A stretch of DNA of 48,512 nt from CALIKS01 sp964440295 (lineage in GTDB: Archaea > Thermoproteota > Nitrososphaeria_A > Caldarchaeales > Calditenuaceae), in NCBI GenBank assembly GCA_964440295.1, contig CAYTRT010000007.1:1-48512 (forward strand), read 5' to 3'. The notes under the pieces were generated by a model. It had not been told where the DNA came from. It was given only the letters and a program-made list of their open reading frames with translations, and did no database searches. Below, piece by piece: positions 6,985 through 16,510 of this stretch (the stretch's first letter is position 1; every line of letters begins with the position of its first letter). The position numbers were made by a program, and so were the translations under genes.

Positions 6985-8244
6985 ATGGCTTCAATCGACT
7001 CCCTCTGGATCTGGGAGGACGAGGCGGTAAGAACAAGGCTGAGCTGGTACCTAGCGGTATCTACGAATAGAATGCCAGCAAAATACTTGATCTGCCGGAG
7101 AATACCCGCTGAGTTTAACCAAGAAGAGGAGGAGAAAGAGCTTTGGAAGATTCATGAAGAGTGCGCTAAAAGATTTCAGGAGACTTGGAGCTCGATAAGA
7201 AGCAGAGAGGTAAAGCTTGCGGAGCTAGAGATTCCTAGGCAGAGCTTCCTAGACCTAAAGCTCGAGCTCGTCAACAGGATGCTGAGGCACTGTAATTTCT
7301 GTAGGTGGAATTGTGGAGTCGATAGGGTCCAAGGGAAAAGAGTAGGCACCTGCCAGCTTGGAAAGACTAGCCGCGTATCTACATATTTCCATCACATGGG
7401 TGAGGAGCTGCCAATCAGGGGTAGGAAAGGCTCAGGCACGATATTCTTCACCTCCTGCAACTTGAGGTGCGGCTTCTGTCAGAACGGCGACATAAGCAAG
7501 GACAAGGACAATGGAATAATTGTCTCGCCGAGGCAGCTCGCACTGATGATGTGGGAGCTCAGGGTCGAGGGCTGCCACAACATTAACCTCGTGGGTGGAG
7601 AGCCGACAATGCACCTCCACACGATAATAGAGGCCATCACGTATCTTGATAGCATCAAGCCGACGAGTGAGGAGCTGCAATACGTGTGGAGCGTGAAGTC
7701 GGACTATTTCTTCTCGTATAGGAGAGATTATTGCGAGGCTACGTATCAAGGCGTGCTCAACGCCCCAATTCTCTGGAATAGCAACATGTTCATGAGCCTA
7801 GAGACGCTCAGCATTCTCAGAGAGGTGGTGGATATCTGGCTACCTGACTTTAAGTTCGGAAATGATAAGTGCTCCATAAGGTTGGCTAGGACTCCGTGGT
7901 ACTGGGAGACCGTTACTCGAAACCACAAATTAATCTACGACTGGGGAGAAGACATTGTTATCAGGCACCTAGTCATGCCAAACCACGTCGAGTGCTGCAC
8001 TAAGCCGGTCCTAGACTGGATATCAAGAAACATGCCGGGAGTACTGATCAACATTATGGATCAGTATCATCCTGACTGCTTTGCTGATCCCTCGTCCCCA
8101 AACTTTGATGAGCGGCTCTCAGACATCGCGAGGAGACCAACTGCGCAGGAGATATTGGAGGCATACAGGTATGCCAAGAAGCTTGGACTCAACTTTGAGA
8201 CAATAAGCTGGGAGAAGAGCACAACTAGGCTGAGACTGCAATGA
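6985..8244 (+). CDS. PflX-like radical SAM protein (COG1313 type)
   Basis: A 419-residue protein with two cysteine clusters. The first, CNFCRWNC...CQLG, is the extra motif of the PflX group; the second, SCNLRCGFCQN, is the radical SAM CxxxCxxC. VGGEPTMHL is the following glycine-rich SAM motif. The C-terminal half has further cysteines (for example ECCTKP). The family resembles pyruvate formate-lyase activases and relatives of the AmmeMemoRadiSam group; its archaeal substrate is unknown. The window has no glycyl-radical enzyme, so a PFL-activating role is unlikely. The N-terminal ~90 residues before the first cluster are longer than usual. It has its own TATA box and may be transcribed separately from the upstream radical SAM gene. 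Confidence 0.87.
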   Translation: MASIDSLWIWEDEAVRTRLSWYLAVSTNRMPAKYLICRRIPAEFNQEEEEKELWKIHEECAKRFQETWSSIRSREVKLAELEIPRQSFLDLKLELVNRMLRHCNFCRWNCGVDRVQGKRVGTCQLGKTSRVSTYFHHMGEELPIRGRKGSGTIFFTSCNLRCGFCQNGDISKDKDNGIIVSPRQLALMMWELRVEGCHNINLVGGEPTMHLHTIIEAITYLDSIKPTSEELQYVWSVKSDYFFSYRRDYCEATYQGVLNAPILWNSNMFMSLETLSILREVVDIWLPDFKFGNDKCSIRLARTPWYWETVTRNHKLIYDWGEDIVIRHLVMPNHVECCTKPVLDWISRNMPGVLINIMDQYHPDCFADPSSPNFDERLSDIARRPTAQEILEAYRYAKKLGLNFETISWEKSTTRLRLQ

Positions 8245-8245
8245 A

Positions 8246-8707
8246 TTATTTCTTTCTAGCTATGCGTAGATTCTGAGCCTTGTTTATCAGCGTGGTTGTG
8301 CTATATCTTCTACCCGACATTAGGGCGGGAGCCTTAACTATCTTTACTCCCCATCGATGCCGCATTGCTTCTTCTCTAAAACCCTTCATTATCTCCCTCT
8401 GATCGTACCCGAAGACAACTATGTCTGGCTTGTATTTCTTGATGATTTTCTCGTAGCTTAGGGGCCTGAAGCCCAGCACGGCCTTGTCAACATATCGAAT
8501 AGAGCCTACGATCCTGAGCCTGTCTTTCTCTGATAGGATGGGCTTTCTTCCCTTCCTCCTATACACCGTCTCGTCGCGAGCTACTACTACGATTAGTCTT
8601 CCATCCCTGCCGGCCAGCCTCTTGGCAAATCTGAGCAGAAATATGTGTCCAGGATGAATCAGGTCGAATACGCCGCTGGTCAATACGGTCCTCGGCTTCT
8701 TCACCAT
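8246..8707 (-). CDS. ribL: FAD synthetase-like cytidylyltransferase-fold protein (RibL type)
   Basis: A 153-residue nucleotidyltransferase with the HPGH motif (residues 18-21, after TSGVFDLI), VVVARDETV and KGRKPILSEKDR, all characteristic of the small archaeal FAD synthetase group (RibL), which adenylylates FMN. A close relative using another phosphorylated substrate is possible. The GRRYSTTTLI stretch corresponds to the second nucleotide-binding ST motif. Its ATG overlaps the stop codon of the diphthine synthase gene by 7 nt, so translation is probably coupled. Confidence 0.83.
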   Translation of the reverse strand: MVKKPRTVLTSGVFDLIHPGHIFLLRFAKRLAGRDGRLIVVVARDETVYRRKGRKPILSEKDRLRIVGSIRYVDKAVLGFRPLSYEKIIKKYKPDIVVFGYDQREIMKGFREEAMRHRWGVKIVKAPALMSGRRYSTTTLINKAQNLRIARKK

Positions 8708-9735
8708 TCAAAGGACACCCTTCCGAGCATTCTCAGACAGTCGAGCAGTCCCTCAGCATATGAAATGGCGATCAACGAGTCCTCAACCCTGCCAGATGAT
8801 AAGAAACTCTGCGAGTCATATACATATGTCAATGCGAGGTCGATTATTTCTCGAGACTCCCCATCGAGAGACTCCCTACCTATCCTCTCGACGACCCGAC
8901 TAGTCTTATCAATGTATCTCCTTGCCCTCTGCCTCGACGTGCTGATTGGGAGATACTCGTCTATCATTTCTTTATCGCAGTAAGCAATCAATTTTAATGC
9001 CTCCCTCTCGACGAAGTTTAAATCGCCGGGAAATATCAACACGTGCGGCGGCGGAGGGAGACTAATCATTGCAAGCTCACCTAGAGTGTGGCACATCTTT
9101 TGCGCTGTTCTTAGTCCGACATTCGCGAGGACGACCACTATCCTATCATTCTTAAAGACTCCGTGCCCTATCTTTTCCTCGGTCCTGAGCAGGTACTCCG
9201 CGGCCTCGCCGGCCCCCAGCCCTCCATCAGCAGTGTCGAGGAGCACGAGTGAGTGAAGCCCATGCTCTTGGTTCTGCGCGATGACCTGATAGACCCCCTC
9301 GAGAACTTGGTCTGACGCGTCTCTGGGAATTGTGACGGCCTTGCCGAACTTGTATGCCGATAGGCCGGAGTAGCTTGCGGCGGCCGACATGATTGATACG
9401 CCGTGGATCAGCCTAACGCTCACTCCCTTCTTGACTGCCTCGATGAGGATCGAGATGTGGGTGGTAGCGATGAATGGGTCTCCGGGAGTCGCGATTACTA
9501 TCTCTTTCTCTCTTGCCTCATCCACTATTTCGTGCAAGCCGTCCTCAAGCTTCTTCCTATCCACATGTATTAGCCGCTCCCCTAGCTGACTTCTCAGGAA
9601 TGCCTCCAATTCGCTCGAGAGATAGCCAGTATACGTGTCGAGGTATACTTTCTCGGATGAGAGGAGCGCCTCCTCTGCACCCCTCGTTAGATACTCCATC
9701 GAGCCGAGTCCTAGCCCCACAAAACTAAGCGTCAT
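8701..9735 (-). CDS. dphB: Diphthine synthase with C-terminal DUF357-like domain
   Basis: Residues 1 to about 258 are a complete diphthine synthase (Dph5/DphB): VGLGLGSMEYLT, YLDTYTGY, TPGDPFIATTH and GVSIMSAAASYSG are the SAM-dependent methylase motifs. The enzyme methylates the 3-amino-3-carboxypropyl group on the EF-2 histidine. The family is normally about 260 residues. Here 80-odd further residues continue in frame; their helical pattern and the end ALTYVYDSQSFL...AISYAEGLLDCLRMLG match my memory of the small archaeal DUF357 family. The substrate EF-2 is encoded at 38435-40624. It overlaps the RibL-like gene by 7 nt. A minus-strand TATA-like AGATATAATT lies near 9765-9774. Confidence 0.9.
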   Translation of the reverse strand: MTLSFVGLGLGSMEYLTRGAEEALLSSEKVYLDTYTGYLSSELEAFLRSQLGERLIHVDRKKLEDGLHEIVDEAREKEIVIATPGDPFIATTHISILIEAVKKGVSVRLIHGVSIMSAAASYSGLSAYKFGKAVTIPRDASDQVLEGVYQVIAQNQEHGLHSLVLLDTADGGLGAGEAAEYLLRTEEKIGHGVFKNDRIVVVLANVGLRTAQKMCHTLGELAMISLPPPPHVLIFPGDLNFVEREALKLIAYCDKEMIDEYLPISTSRQRARRYIDKTSRVVERIGRESLDGESREIIDLALTYVYDSQSFLSSGRVEDSLIAISYAEGLLDCLRMLGRVSFEW

Positions 9736-9828
9736 CTCTCCGAGTCCCTTACTTAAAATTCAGTAATTATATCTATCCCTACATTATTGATGAAAACATT
9801 TTAGTAGTCTTTCCGCGAGATTGATTTG

Positions 9829-10839
9829 ATGAGGGGCGTCATTCTCGCGGCCGGCCGTGGAAAGAGGCTCAACCCCCTCACCTCCACTAGGCCAAAACAC
9901 TTATTGCCAATAGTGGGTCAGCCCCTGCTCAGACTAGTGGCAGAGACGGCTGCGGACTCAGGCATAGACGAGCTCTGCATCGTCGTAGGATACGGGTCAG
10001 AGATGGTGCAGAATGCATTAAGGAATTTTAGTAGGGCGAGAATCAGCTTTGCATTTCAGAGGGAGCAGTTAGGGACGGCCCACGCACTCCTTTCTGCAGA
10101 GGAATACTTGAAGAGCGAGGATAAATTCCTAGTTGTTTATGGAGACCTCACTATAGAGCCAGAGCCGCTGAGAGAGTTGATAAAAATCGTGGACTCTGGC
10201 TATGACGGCGGATTAATCGGAATAAAGCATCAAGAAAGGCAGAGATTCGGAGTACTCTCCATCAAGAACGGCCTGCTGGAGGAGATAGTTGAGAAGCCCG
10301 AGTCACCGCCCCCCACAGCGCTGGTCAACTCGGGAATCTACGTCCTGCCAAGGGAAGTGCTAGAGGTAGCGAAGAGGATAAACAAGTCAAGCAGGGGTGA
10401 ATATGAACTGACAGACGCGGTCACGAAGCTGGTGAGGGATGGATACAGAATAGCCGTCCACGCTGTTGAGGGTGACTGGTGGCTCGATGTCGGAAGACCG
10501 AGCGATCTACTACTGGCTAACCTCAGACGTCTCAGGGGATCCTACATCGATCAGGACACTGAGGTATCGGAGGATGCGACGATAGAGTCATCAGTAATAA
10601 TGCGGGGCGCAAAGATAATGAGACACTCCACGATCAAATCATCCCTAATACTGGAAGACGCCGTGATTGAAGATAACGCGTCGTTGAATTTTTGCATAGT
10701 TGCTGAAGGCTCTGAGGTTGGTCATGATGCGCGTCTCATCGGCGAGCTATCCTCGCCTGTAGTGGTTGGTCCCGGAGTAAAAGTTCCTCCGTACTCGGAG
10801 GCTCATCCTGGCACTATTTTTTCAACGACCGAGGCATAG
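9829..10839 (+). CDS. Sugar-1-phosphate nucleotidylyltransferase with left-handed beta-helix tail
   Basis: A 336-residue NDP-sugar pyrophosphorylase. The N-terminal signature ILAAGRGKRL...RPKHLLPI, the substrate loop QLGTAHAL and VYGDLTI identify the nucleotidyltransferase domain (1 to about 230). The C-terminal ~100 residues show hexapeptide-like repeats (DTEVSED, DAVIEDN, GSEVGHD) of a left-handed beta helix, as in archaeal bifunctional GlmU-like enzymes. It supplies activated sugars, probably for the glycosyltransferases at 16588-20841 and 26678-27853 (inference). The first ATG at 9829 is preferred over TTG 9826. The 3' end overlaps the convergent DUF99 gene by 37 nt. Confidence 0.9.
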   Translation: MRGVILAAGRGKRLNPLTSTRPKHLLPIVGQPLLRLVAETAADSGIDELCIVVGYGSEMVQNALRNFSRARISFAFQREQLGTAHALLSAEEYLKSEDKFLVVYGDLTIEPEPLRELIKIVDSGYDGGLIGIKHQERQRFGVLSIKNGLLEEIVEKPESPPPTALVNSGIYVLPREVLEVAKRINKSSRGEYELTDAVTKLVRDGYRIAVHAVEGDWWLDVGRPSDLLLANLRRLRGSYIDQDTEVSEDATIESSVIMRGAKIMRHSTIKSSLILEDAVIEDNASLNFCIVAEGSEVGHDARLIGELSSPVVVGPGVKVPPYSEAHPGTIFSTTEA

Positions 10840-11405
10840 TCGTTTAGCGTCTTGGCGAGCAGCTTCGCTATCCTTAGTGGCTCGGGTATCTTGCCGCTTG
10901 TCGTTAACCTGTTGAGTATTGCTCTAGACTCGCCGAGAGTTATTCCTATTCTTCTTATGTAGAGTGTGTGGTTGGTCCGTATCTTGACCTCTTCTCTCGG
11001 CCCGTTTGCCTCGTATACTGATAGTCTTCTCTGCCAGTCGTCTGGAAATCTCCTCTTGATGTTTTCAGAGACTCCCTCTGAGGGGTGGTAAGTCACGCAT
11101 AGCAGAGGTAGGTCAGTAACACGAGAGACCATGTTGAGGTCGATTATGTTGAAGAGACTGATTATGCATCCGTTCAGCATGATCAAGTTTATGTCGTCTC
11201 TATTCAGCGATCGATACATCTCAATGATAGCTTCCGTCGAGTCCATACCCATTATGGTGCAGGTTCCAAAAGTAAACCCGTCAATTATCCCATCCGCCCT
11301 CATGACGACGCCTGCGAGTAGTGCGCGGCCCGAGAGATCCTGCTTGAAGCTCTCGGCTATTCCCAAGACTCGGAAGGCCCTCTTGAACGGCGTAAACTTC
11401 TTCAT
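10803..11405 (-). CDS. DUF99/UPF0215 family protein
   Basis: A 200-residue archaeal DUF99 protein, recognised from the N-terminal RAFRVLGIAESF and GVVMRADGIIDGF followed by the conserved TLYIRRIGIT stretch and a C-terminal helix. Some databases name this family endonuclease dU (action on deoxyuridine-containing DNA); I cannot confirm that activity from sequence. It is intact and of usual length, and overlaps the sugar nucleotidyltransferase gene tail to tail. Confidence 0.82.
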   Translation of the reverse strand: MKKFTPFKRAFRVLGIAESFKQDLSGRALLAGVVMRADGIIDGFTFGTCTIMGMDSTEAIIEMYRSLNRDDINLIMLNGCIISLFNIIDLNMVSRVTDLPLLCVTYHPSEGVSENIKRRFPDDWQRRLSVYEANGPREEVKIRTNHTLYIRRIGITLGESRAILNRLTTSGKIPEPLRIAKLLAKTLNDYASVVEKIVPG

Positions 11406-11456
11406 CTACACTAATGCCTCCAGTCTATAGCTATTAAGCCTTAAATGATAATAGAT

Positions 11457-12398
11457 CTACTCTGTTAACGCCCTGATTACGTTTAGCCACGCGTACGCGA
11501 CATTGTGAGGACTATAGCCACCGCCGCCCATCGCCACTATTCTGCCACCACACTTCTTCTCCGCTATCTCTCTCAACTTCTTCGCCGCATAATAATGAGT
11601 TTTTGGAGTGTACTGAAGCCGAGTGAGGGGGTCGTCCTCTATGCAGTCCGCACCGCACTGAAAGAATATCACGTCAAATTCTTGACTTAGTAAGAACTGC
11701 TCTCCCCTCTTAAACGCCTCTATGAAGGAGTCATCACCAGAGCCTGGAGGCATGGGTATGTTCATCTTCTTGCCCTCTGCCTTGCCCCTCCCCCTTTCAT
11801 ATTCATGTCCAGTTCCAGGATAGAGTGTTCGTCCGTCCTGGTGTATGTCTAGGAACACTACTCTTGGGTCTTCTTCAAATTCGTAGTAAACACCGTCTCC
11901 ATGATGCGCATCTATGTCTATGTAGGCGACAGAGCTGCAACCACCCTTCGACAACGCATAAGCAATAGCTACTGCTGCGTCGTTGAATATGCAGAAGCCG
12001 CCTGCCCTGTCGCGCCTAGCGTGGTGTAGACCGCCCATCGGGTTAAACCCGGAGACGGCGCCTCCACTCAATACTTCTTTGAGAATCATCAGCGTAGCGC
12101 CGACCGTGTATGAGGCCGCTTCAAAACATCCAGGATAGGCTGGAGTGTCGCCGTAGTCTAGGTATCCATAGCCCAACCTGCACTTTTTCTCGACAAACTC
12201 TATGTATTCTTGGTCGTGGAAGAGGGCTATCTCATCCTTAGTTGCAGCGACCGGCTCCACAAATCTTATCTTATCTTTAAACTCGTCTACGTGACTGTCC
12301 AAGACCTCGAAAAACCTTATTATTCTTTCCTTGTTCATTGGGTGGTTTCCAGGGAAGCTATAAGTCAAGAGCTGCGGGCCCCTAGCCACGATGAACAT
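11457..12398 (-). CDS. Histone deacetylase/AcuC-family amidohydrolase
   Basis: A 313-residue zinc deacetylase of the arginase-deacetylase fold. Visible motifs are GLHHARRDRAGGFCIFND (general-base His pair and substrate channel), YIDIDAHHGDGV (two zinc ligands), FLDIHQDG, CGADCIEDDPL (third zinc ligand) and the end motif MGGGGYSPHNVA. All catalytic residues seem present. Archaeal members may deacetylate small molecules such as polyamines or proteins such as Alba; the substrate is not predictable here. No histone or acuB-like gene is adjacent. The ATG at 12398 has a GAGGAG ribosome-binding site. Confidence 0.93.
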   Translation of the reverse strand: MFIVARGPQLLTYSFPGNHPMNKERIIRFFEVLDSHVDEFKDKIRFVEPVAATKDEIALFHDQEYIEFVEKKCRLGYGYLDYGDTPAYPGCFEAASYTVGATLMILKEVLSGGAVSGFNPMGGLHHARRDRAGGFCIFNDAAVAIAYALSKGGCSSVAYIDIDAHHGDGVYYEFEEDPRVVFLDIHQDGRTLYPGTGHEYERGRGKAEGKKMNIPMPPGSGDDSFIEAFKRGEQFLLSQEFDVIFFQCGADCIEDDPLTRLQYTPKTHYYAAKKLREIAEKKCGGRIVAMGGGGYSPHNVAYAWLNVIRALTE

Positions 12399-12494
12399 GT
12401 TTCTACTCCTCTCTAGGCTAAAAAAATTGTTCAGAGCTACCTAAAAACACTTTTAACCCACACAGAGCTAGTTCCAATAATACGGTAGCGAGAG

Positions 12495-13337
12495 ATGGAG
12501 TATAGAAGGCTGGGCAGAACTGATGAAAAAGTCTCAGTAATAGGGATAGGCACGTGGAGGATTGGTGGAGGCATGACGCCTGACTACAGTCATGACGATG
12601 AAGCAGTAGAAGCGATAAAGTACGCAATTTCTCTCGGCATGACGCACATAGATACCGCCGAGATCTACGGAGCAGGACACTCGGAGGAAATTGTCGGCAG
12701 AGCTATCAAGGAATTTGAGAGGGAGCAGCTCTTCATAGCGACTAAGGTCTGGCATACAAACCTAAAGTACGATGACGTGTTAAACGCGTGCAAGAACAGT
12801 CTCAGCAGGCTTAATGTCAAGTACATCGACCTATACATCATTCACTGGCCTAACGAAGCCATACCGCTGAGAGAGACCATGAGGGCGATGGAGAGGCTGT
12901 ACAAGGAGGGCAAGATAAGATACATCGGAGTAAGCAACTTCAGCGTCGATCAGCTCGAGGAGGCTAGGCAATGCCTATCGATCACAGACGTAGTCTCGAA
13001 CCAAGTAGAGTATAGCCTGTACAAAAGAGAGATTGAGAAGGACCTGCTTCCCTACTGCGTGAAGAACGGCATCACGATAACCGCATACCGGCCGCTAGGG
13101 CTTGGCAACATTTCAAGAGAGATAAACGACCCGAAAAGTAGGCTGGGCGAGGCGCTGAGAAAAATAGCTTCGAGATACGGAAAGACGCCAGTCCAAGTAG
13201 CCCTAAATTGGGTAATCTGGAACGAGTGCGTAATCACGATTCCAAAGGCGGTTCAGAAGGCGCATATTGCTGAGAATGCAGGGGCAGCAGGATGGAGATT
13301 GGATGAGAAAGATTATAAAATTTTGTCTAGTATTTAA
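12495..13337 (+). CDS. Aldo/keto reductase
   Basis: A 280-residue aldo/keto reductase with the complete catalytic tetrad: Asp53 and Tyr58 (DTAEIYG), Lys84 (ATKVW) and His117 (IHWP). IRYIGVSNFS and the C-terminal IPKAVQ are the family's nucleotide- and phosphate-binding signatures. The length is at the short end for the family, as for many archaeal and bacterial NADPH-dependent members. The substrate is unknown. It is divergent from the deacetylase gene and followed by an Lrp-type regulator on the same strand after 78 nt. Confidence 0.93.
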   Translation: MEYRRLGRTDEKVSVIGIGTWRIGGGMTPDYSHDDEAVEAIKYAISLGMTHIDTAEIYGAGHSEEIVGRAIKEFEREQLFIATKVWHTNLKYDDVLNACKNSLSRLNVKYIDLYIIHWPNEAIPLRETMRAMERLYKEGKIRYIGVSNFSVDQLEEARQCLSITDVVSNQVEYSLYKREIEKDLLPYCVKNGITITAYRPLGLGNISREINDPKSRLGEALRKIASRYGKTPVQVALNWVIWNECVITIPKAVQKAHIAENAGAAGWRLDEKDYKILSSI

Positions 13338-13415
13338 GGATTACTTAATGAAAATTAACTTTTAATTCGTTATAGTTTAAATAATCGTTTTGTTAGATGG
13401 TCTGTCGAAAAGATA

Positions 13416-13916
13416 ATGAAGTCAAAAATCGATTCAAGGGATCTGGAGATACTGCAGACCTTGCAGAATGATGGTAGAGCAACCTACTCAAGCATGGCTC
13501 GACAACTCAAGATAAGCGAGGCCGCAGTTTATACCCGCATCAATCGCCTAATTGCGTCCGGATACATAAAGAAGTTCACGGCGATCCTAGATGAAAACAA
13601 ACTCAACTTCAGCATCGGCGCGTTCATAGGCATGAAGGTCAGCCCCAATAAGTACGAGGCAGTGCTAAAGCAACTCGCACTCTATCCAGAAATATTGGAG
13701 ATACACGATGTTACCGGAGACTACTACGCACTCTTGAAAGTACGGACTAGGGATAAAGAATCGCTGACGAATCTCCTAGACAAGATTGGCAAGTTAGACG
13801 GCGTCATATCTACTGAGACTAAGATAATATTGAGAACGATCAAGGAGACTACTGCACTTCCACTGCAGCTACTCACGGGTGTAAGGGCAACGCACGCCGT
13901 ACAACAAAAAGTGTAA
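13416..13916 (+). CDS. Lrp/AsnC-family transcriptional regulator
   Basis: A 166-residue feast/famine regulator: an N-terminal helix-turn-helix (IDSRDLEILQTLQNDGRATY, then SEAAVYTRINRL, residues 5-52) and a C-terminal ligand-binding RAM-type domain (about 70-145) with the GDYYALLKVR strand. Such proteins act as dimers or octamers and respond to amino acids or metabolites. It may regulate the aldo/keto reductase gene or itself. A TATA-like AGTTTAAATAA lies about 40 nt upstream. Confidence 0.92.
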   Translation: MKSKIDSRDLEILQTLQNDGRATYSSMARQLKISEAAVYTRINRLIASGYIKKFTAILDENKLNFSIGAFIGMKVSPNKYEAVLKQLALYPEILEIHDVTGDYYALLKVRTRDKESLTNLLDKIGKLDGVISTETKIILRTIKETTALPLQLLTGVRATHAVQQKV

Positions 13917-13961
13917 ACGCAAGCTAATTACTAAATAATTTCGCAATTCTCATCCGGCGAA

Positions 13962-16481
13962 TCATGCAAAGAATTGCTCTAAACTTCCTATGCCGACTAT
14001 CTTATCAAAATCTAGGTCTAAACTATCAAGCACCTGCTCGAAAGTAGAGCGCATGTATTCAATATATTTCTCGATGTCGATTTGCTCCTTCTTGACAGGA
14101 TATTTGGGGTGAAGCGGAGCAACTCCGATGCTATTCTTCGTCTTCACATAACTTATGATGTCTCCAGACGTAACGACTACGTTTACCTGTTTTAGGAGTT
14201 TAGCCGCCTTAACGTGGGGAGGAGTCGTCTTGACATAGCTCTCCGGCAGTTTTGAGAGCATCACGTTGAAGGCCAAGTCCTCTAGCTTAAACTCCCTATT
14301 TTTAAGTTTCTGATACCAATTCTTGATCAACGCTGAGATGTGCTCCTTTGCAATTTCTAAGTCTTGGGGAGTCTTAACGTTCTGCAGCTCCGTGAGCATC
14401 GAGTTGAAGGCTGCTCGTATGAATTCTGGTATGTGTCTTTTCTTGCCTGTCAGTCCTTTTACGTCAACTACGCCCTTTGTAGTTAAGCCAAGATAGTTTT
14501 TCTTCCTCATCGAGAAAACGATGTAGACATACTCTTTATCGACCTCGAGGTCTAGTCCAAGAGTAGTGGCAGCCCAGTTTATCAGCTCTTCCAGCATCTT
14601 CTCATCCGCATATTTTAGGAATAGAGAGTCAGTGTCGCCGTAGATCACGATCCCGCCCATTGATTTTACCTTATTGATCGTCTCTTTAAAGACGTACCTC
14701 CCAATCGCCGCAGTACTCTCAGCTAGTGGGGGACAGTAGAGTGGAAATTCCTCGAAGCCGAAGACTCCATAACTAGCGTTTAGGAAGACCTTGATTGCCT
14801 TTTGGGCGACGTCGTACCACATTCGCTGCTCGGCCGGTAATGATTTATCGCCACTCTTCGGCTTATAGACTCCGACCCTGACGTCTCGCAGGGCACCGAC
14901 AATCAGGCTCTGGAGACCCTTGACCCTGGTGCAGACCCAGTGCTCAGTCTCGGGCACCCTGTTTGTTTTGCATTCTTCATGCGGGCACCTTATGGTCTCG
15001 TAGCTTAGGTTCCATCTCTTAAGCGCCGATGGATATAGGGAGGCAAAGTCAAGCACCTTTACGTCGAAATGAATGCCGGGCACAGGCTCATAGACTATTG
15101 CGCCCCGATACTTCTTTCCCTCTATTACGGCCTTGGTGGTCGTACCGCCCTTAGCGGACAATATGTCCTCAGGCCTCGGGATAAGCCAGTTTCTTCTCCT
15201 GTGCTCGTAATACAGGAGATTCTTTATCCATCCAGAGACGCCGTGGCGGCAGAGATCTTCTAGGGGTAGCCTACTAATCCTCGCAAGGACAAAAATTAAT
15301 CTAAGGAGGAGCTTATTGTTGACTGTCAGAAAGCTATAGACTAGTTCAGCGTCTCCGAAGCAGTACTCGGCCAGCTCAGCGTCGCTGAGCTCAGAGATAG
15401 GCTTCTCGAGCCTAACTTTCCCTCTCCCCAAGAGTGACTGGGCAATAGCCTCGAGCGTGTGTTCGCGATACTTATTATCAAAGGCATAAACCTGAACCGA
15501 CTTATTCATGAAGAAGCTGTAGAGATCTATGTGGGCACCCGTGGTTAGCGTCGCGCCGTCTCTACCTATTACGATGGGGTTCTTTTCATGTGGAATTCCA
15601 AGCTTGTTAGCCCTGTTGTAGAGATATGGCAGGTCAAACTCATCACCATTGAAAGTCGCGATAACGGCGTACTCGCTAAGAACATTGAAGACATCCTCAA
15701 TCATCTTTTTCTCAGAGTCGTACAACTTCAATTCAAAATTCGATGGATTCGGAGCATCCTGTTCCTGATCCCTCCGTAATAGGTATACACATCTTCTACC
15801 ATCTGAGCCACATATCGAGACCGCTATTACCTTGTCCTCGGCCTTACTGACGCTCGGTATCCTCGTCGCGACTGGGCTTAAAACCTCTATGTCTAGTGCT
15901 GCGTAGGGCGGGTCTGGCTGCTGGGCCTCGAGGAGCCTTATCCAGTATGCCGCCTCCTCATACTCCTCCGGTCTCAGATTCTTGATCCTCTTAGCTATCT
16001 CCATCGCCTCAGCCATGCTCAGAGTAGCTGGCTCAAGCCCATTGCTGGTTTGACGATACGGTAGACCAACGATCAATCCCTTGTCATATAGGTAATTTAT
16101 GTGGTATGGGATGTCTGACTCCCACGAGGGAACAATCTCCCTGATTGATTCAGATCTTCCCCCAACGGTGAGCGGATCCTTAGCAATTATCTTCGTCATC
16201 TCCACGTACTCCTGCTTTATTGCATCGAATCTCTTCACTCTCTCAAACCTAACGATGTTCGACATAATTGGCAAGAGTCTTTTTTCAGCCTCGCTAGGAT
16301 TAAGATCGGTGAGACAGTAGGGGAGATGCCCAGACTCGTCATATATCTGTTTTACACGTCTCGTCGAGGGATCATACATCTTCAGATACGCCTTGCCCTT
16401 AGCTCCGTCATAACCACAAGAAATTAGAAACAGCAAGTTGCCTGAATCTCCTTTAAGCTCGTCATCAAGCCTTAGCTGCAT
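13962..16481 (-). CDS. polB1: Family B DNA polymerase, PolB1/Dpo1 type
   Basis: An 839-residue replicative-type DNA polymerase. The 3'-5' exonuclease motifs are DIEVLSP (Exo I), FNGDEFDLPYLY (Exo II) and YCFGDAELV (Exo III). Polymerase motifs are DFASLYPSALKRWNLS (A), KVFLNASYGVFG (B) and YGDTDSLF (C). The cysteine-containing insert CPHEEC...WVC between motifs A and B and the overall pattern resemble Sulfolobus Dpo1. No intein is present. The ATG at 16481 is preferred over TTG 16487. The divergent promoter region (16482-16587) carries the TATA-like element at 16512-16523. It is probably the leading replicative polymerase, or shares the work with PolD if the genome encodes one. Confidence 0.95.
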   Translation of the reverse strand: MQLRLDDELKGDSGNLLFLISCGYDGAKGKAYLKMYDPSTRRVKQIYDESGHLPYCLTDLNPSEAEKRLLPIMSNIVRFERVKRFDAIKQEYVEMTKIIAKDPLTVGGRSESIREIVPSWESDIPYHINYLYDKGLIVGLPYRQTSNGLEPATLSMAEAMEIAKRIKNLRPEEYEEAAYWIRLLEAQQPDPPYAALDIEVLSPVATRIPSVSKAEDKVIAVSICGSDGRRCVYLLRRDQEQDAPNPSNFELKLYDSEKKMIEDVFNVLSEYAVIATFNGDEFDLPYLYNRANKLGIPHEKNPIVIGRDGATLTTGAHIDLYSFFMNKSVQVYAFDNKYREHTLEAIAQSLLGRGKVRLEKPISELSDAELAEYCFGDAELVYSFLTVNNKLLLRLIFVLARISRLPLEDLCRHGVSGWIKNLLYYEHRRRNWLIPRPEDILSAKGGTTTKAVIEGKKYRGAIVYEPVPGIHFDVKVLDFASLYPSALKRWNLSYETIRCPHEECKTNRVPETEHWVCTRVKGLQSLIVGALRDVRVGVYKPKSGDKSLPAEQRMWYDVAQKAIKVFLNASYGVFGFEEFPLYCPPLAESTAAIGRYVFKETINKVKSMGGIVIYGDTDSLFLKYADEKMLEELINWAATTLGLDLEVDKEYVYIVFSMRKKNYLGLTTKGVVDVKGLTGKKRHIPEFIRAAFNSMLTELQNVKTPQDLEIAKEHISALIKNWYQKLKNREFKLEDLAFNVMLSKLPESYVKTTPPHVKAAKLLKQVNVVVTSGDIISYVKTKNSIGVAPLHPKYPVKKEQIDIEKYIEYMRSTFEQVLDSLDLDFDKIVGIGSLEQFFA

Positions 16482-16510
16482 GGTCAACTATGAGAACTAT
16501 CACCAACACT

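Noticed and set aside
6985..8244. Pyruvate formate-lyase activating enzyme
   Set aside because: The extra N-terminal cysteine cluster places it in the PflX-like group, and no glycyl-radical enzyme is nearby.
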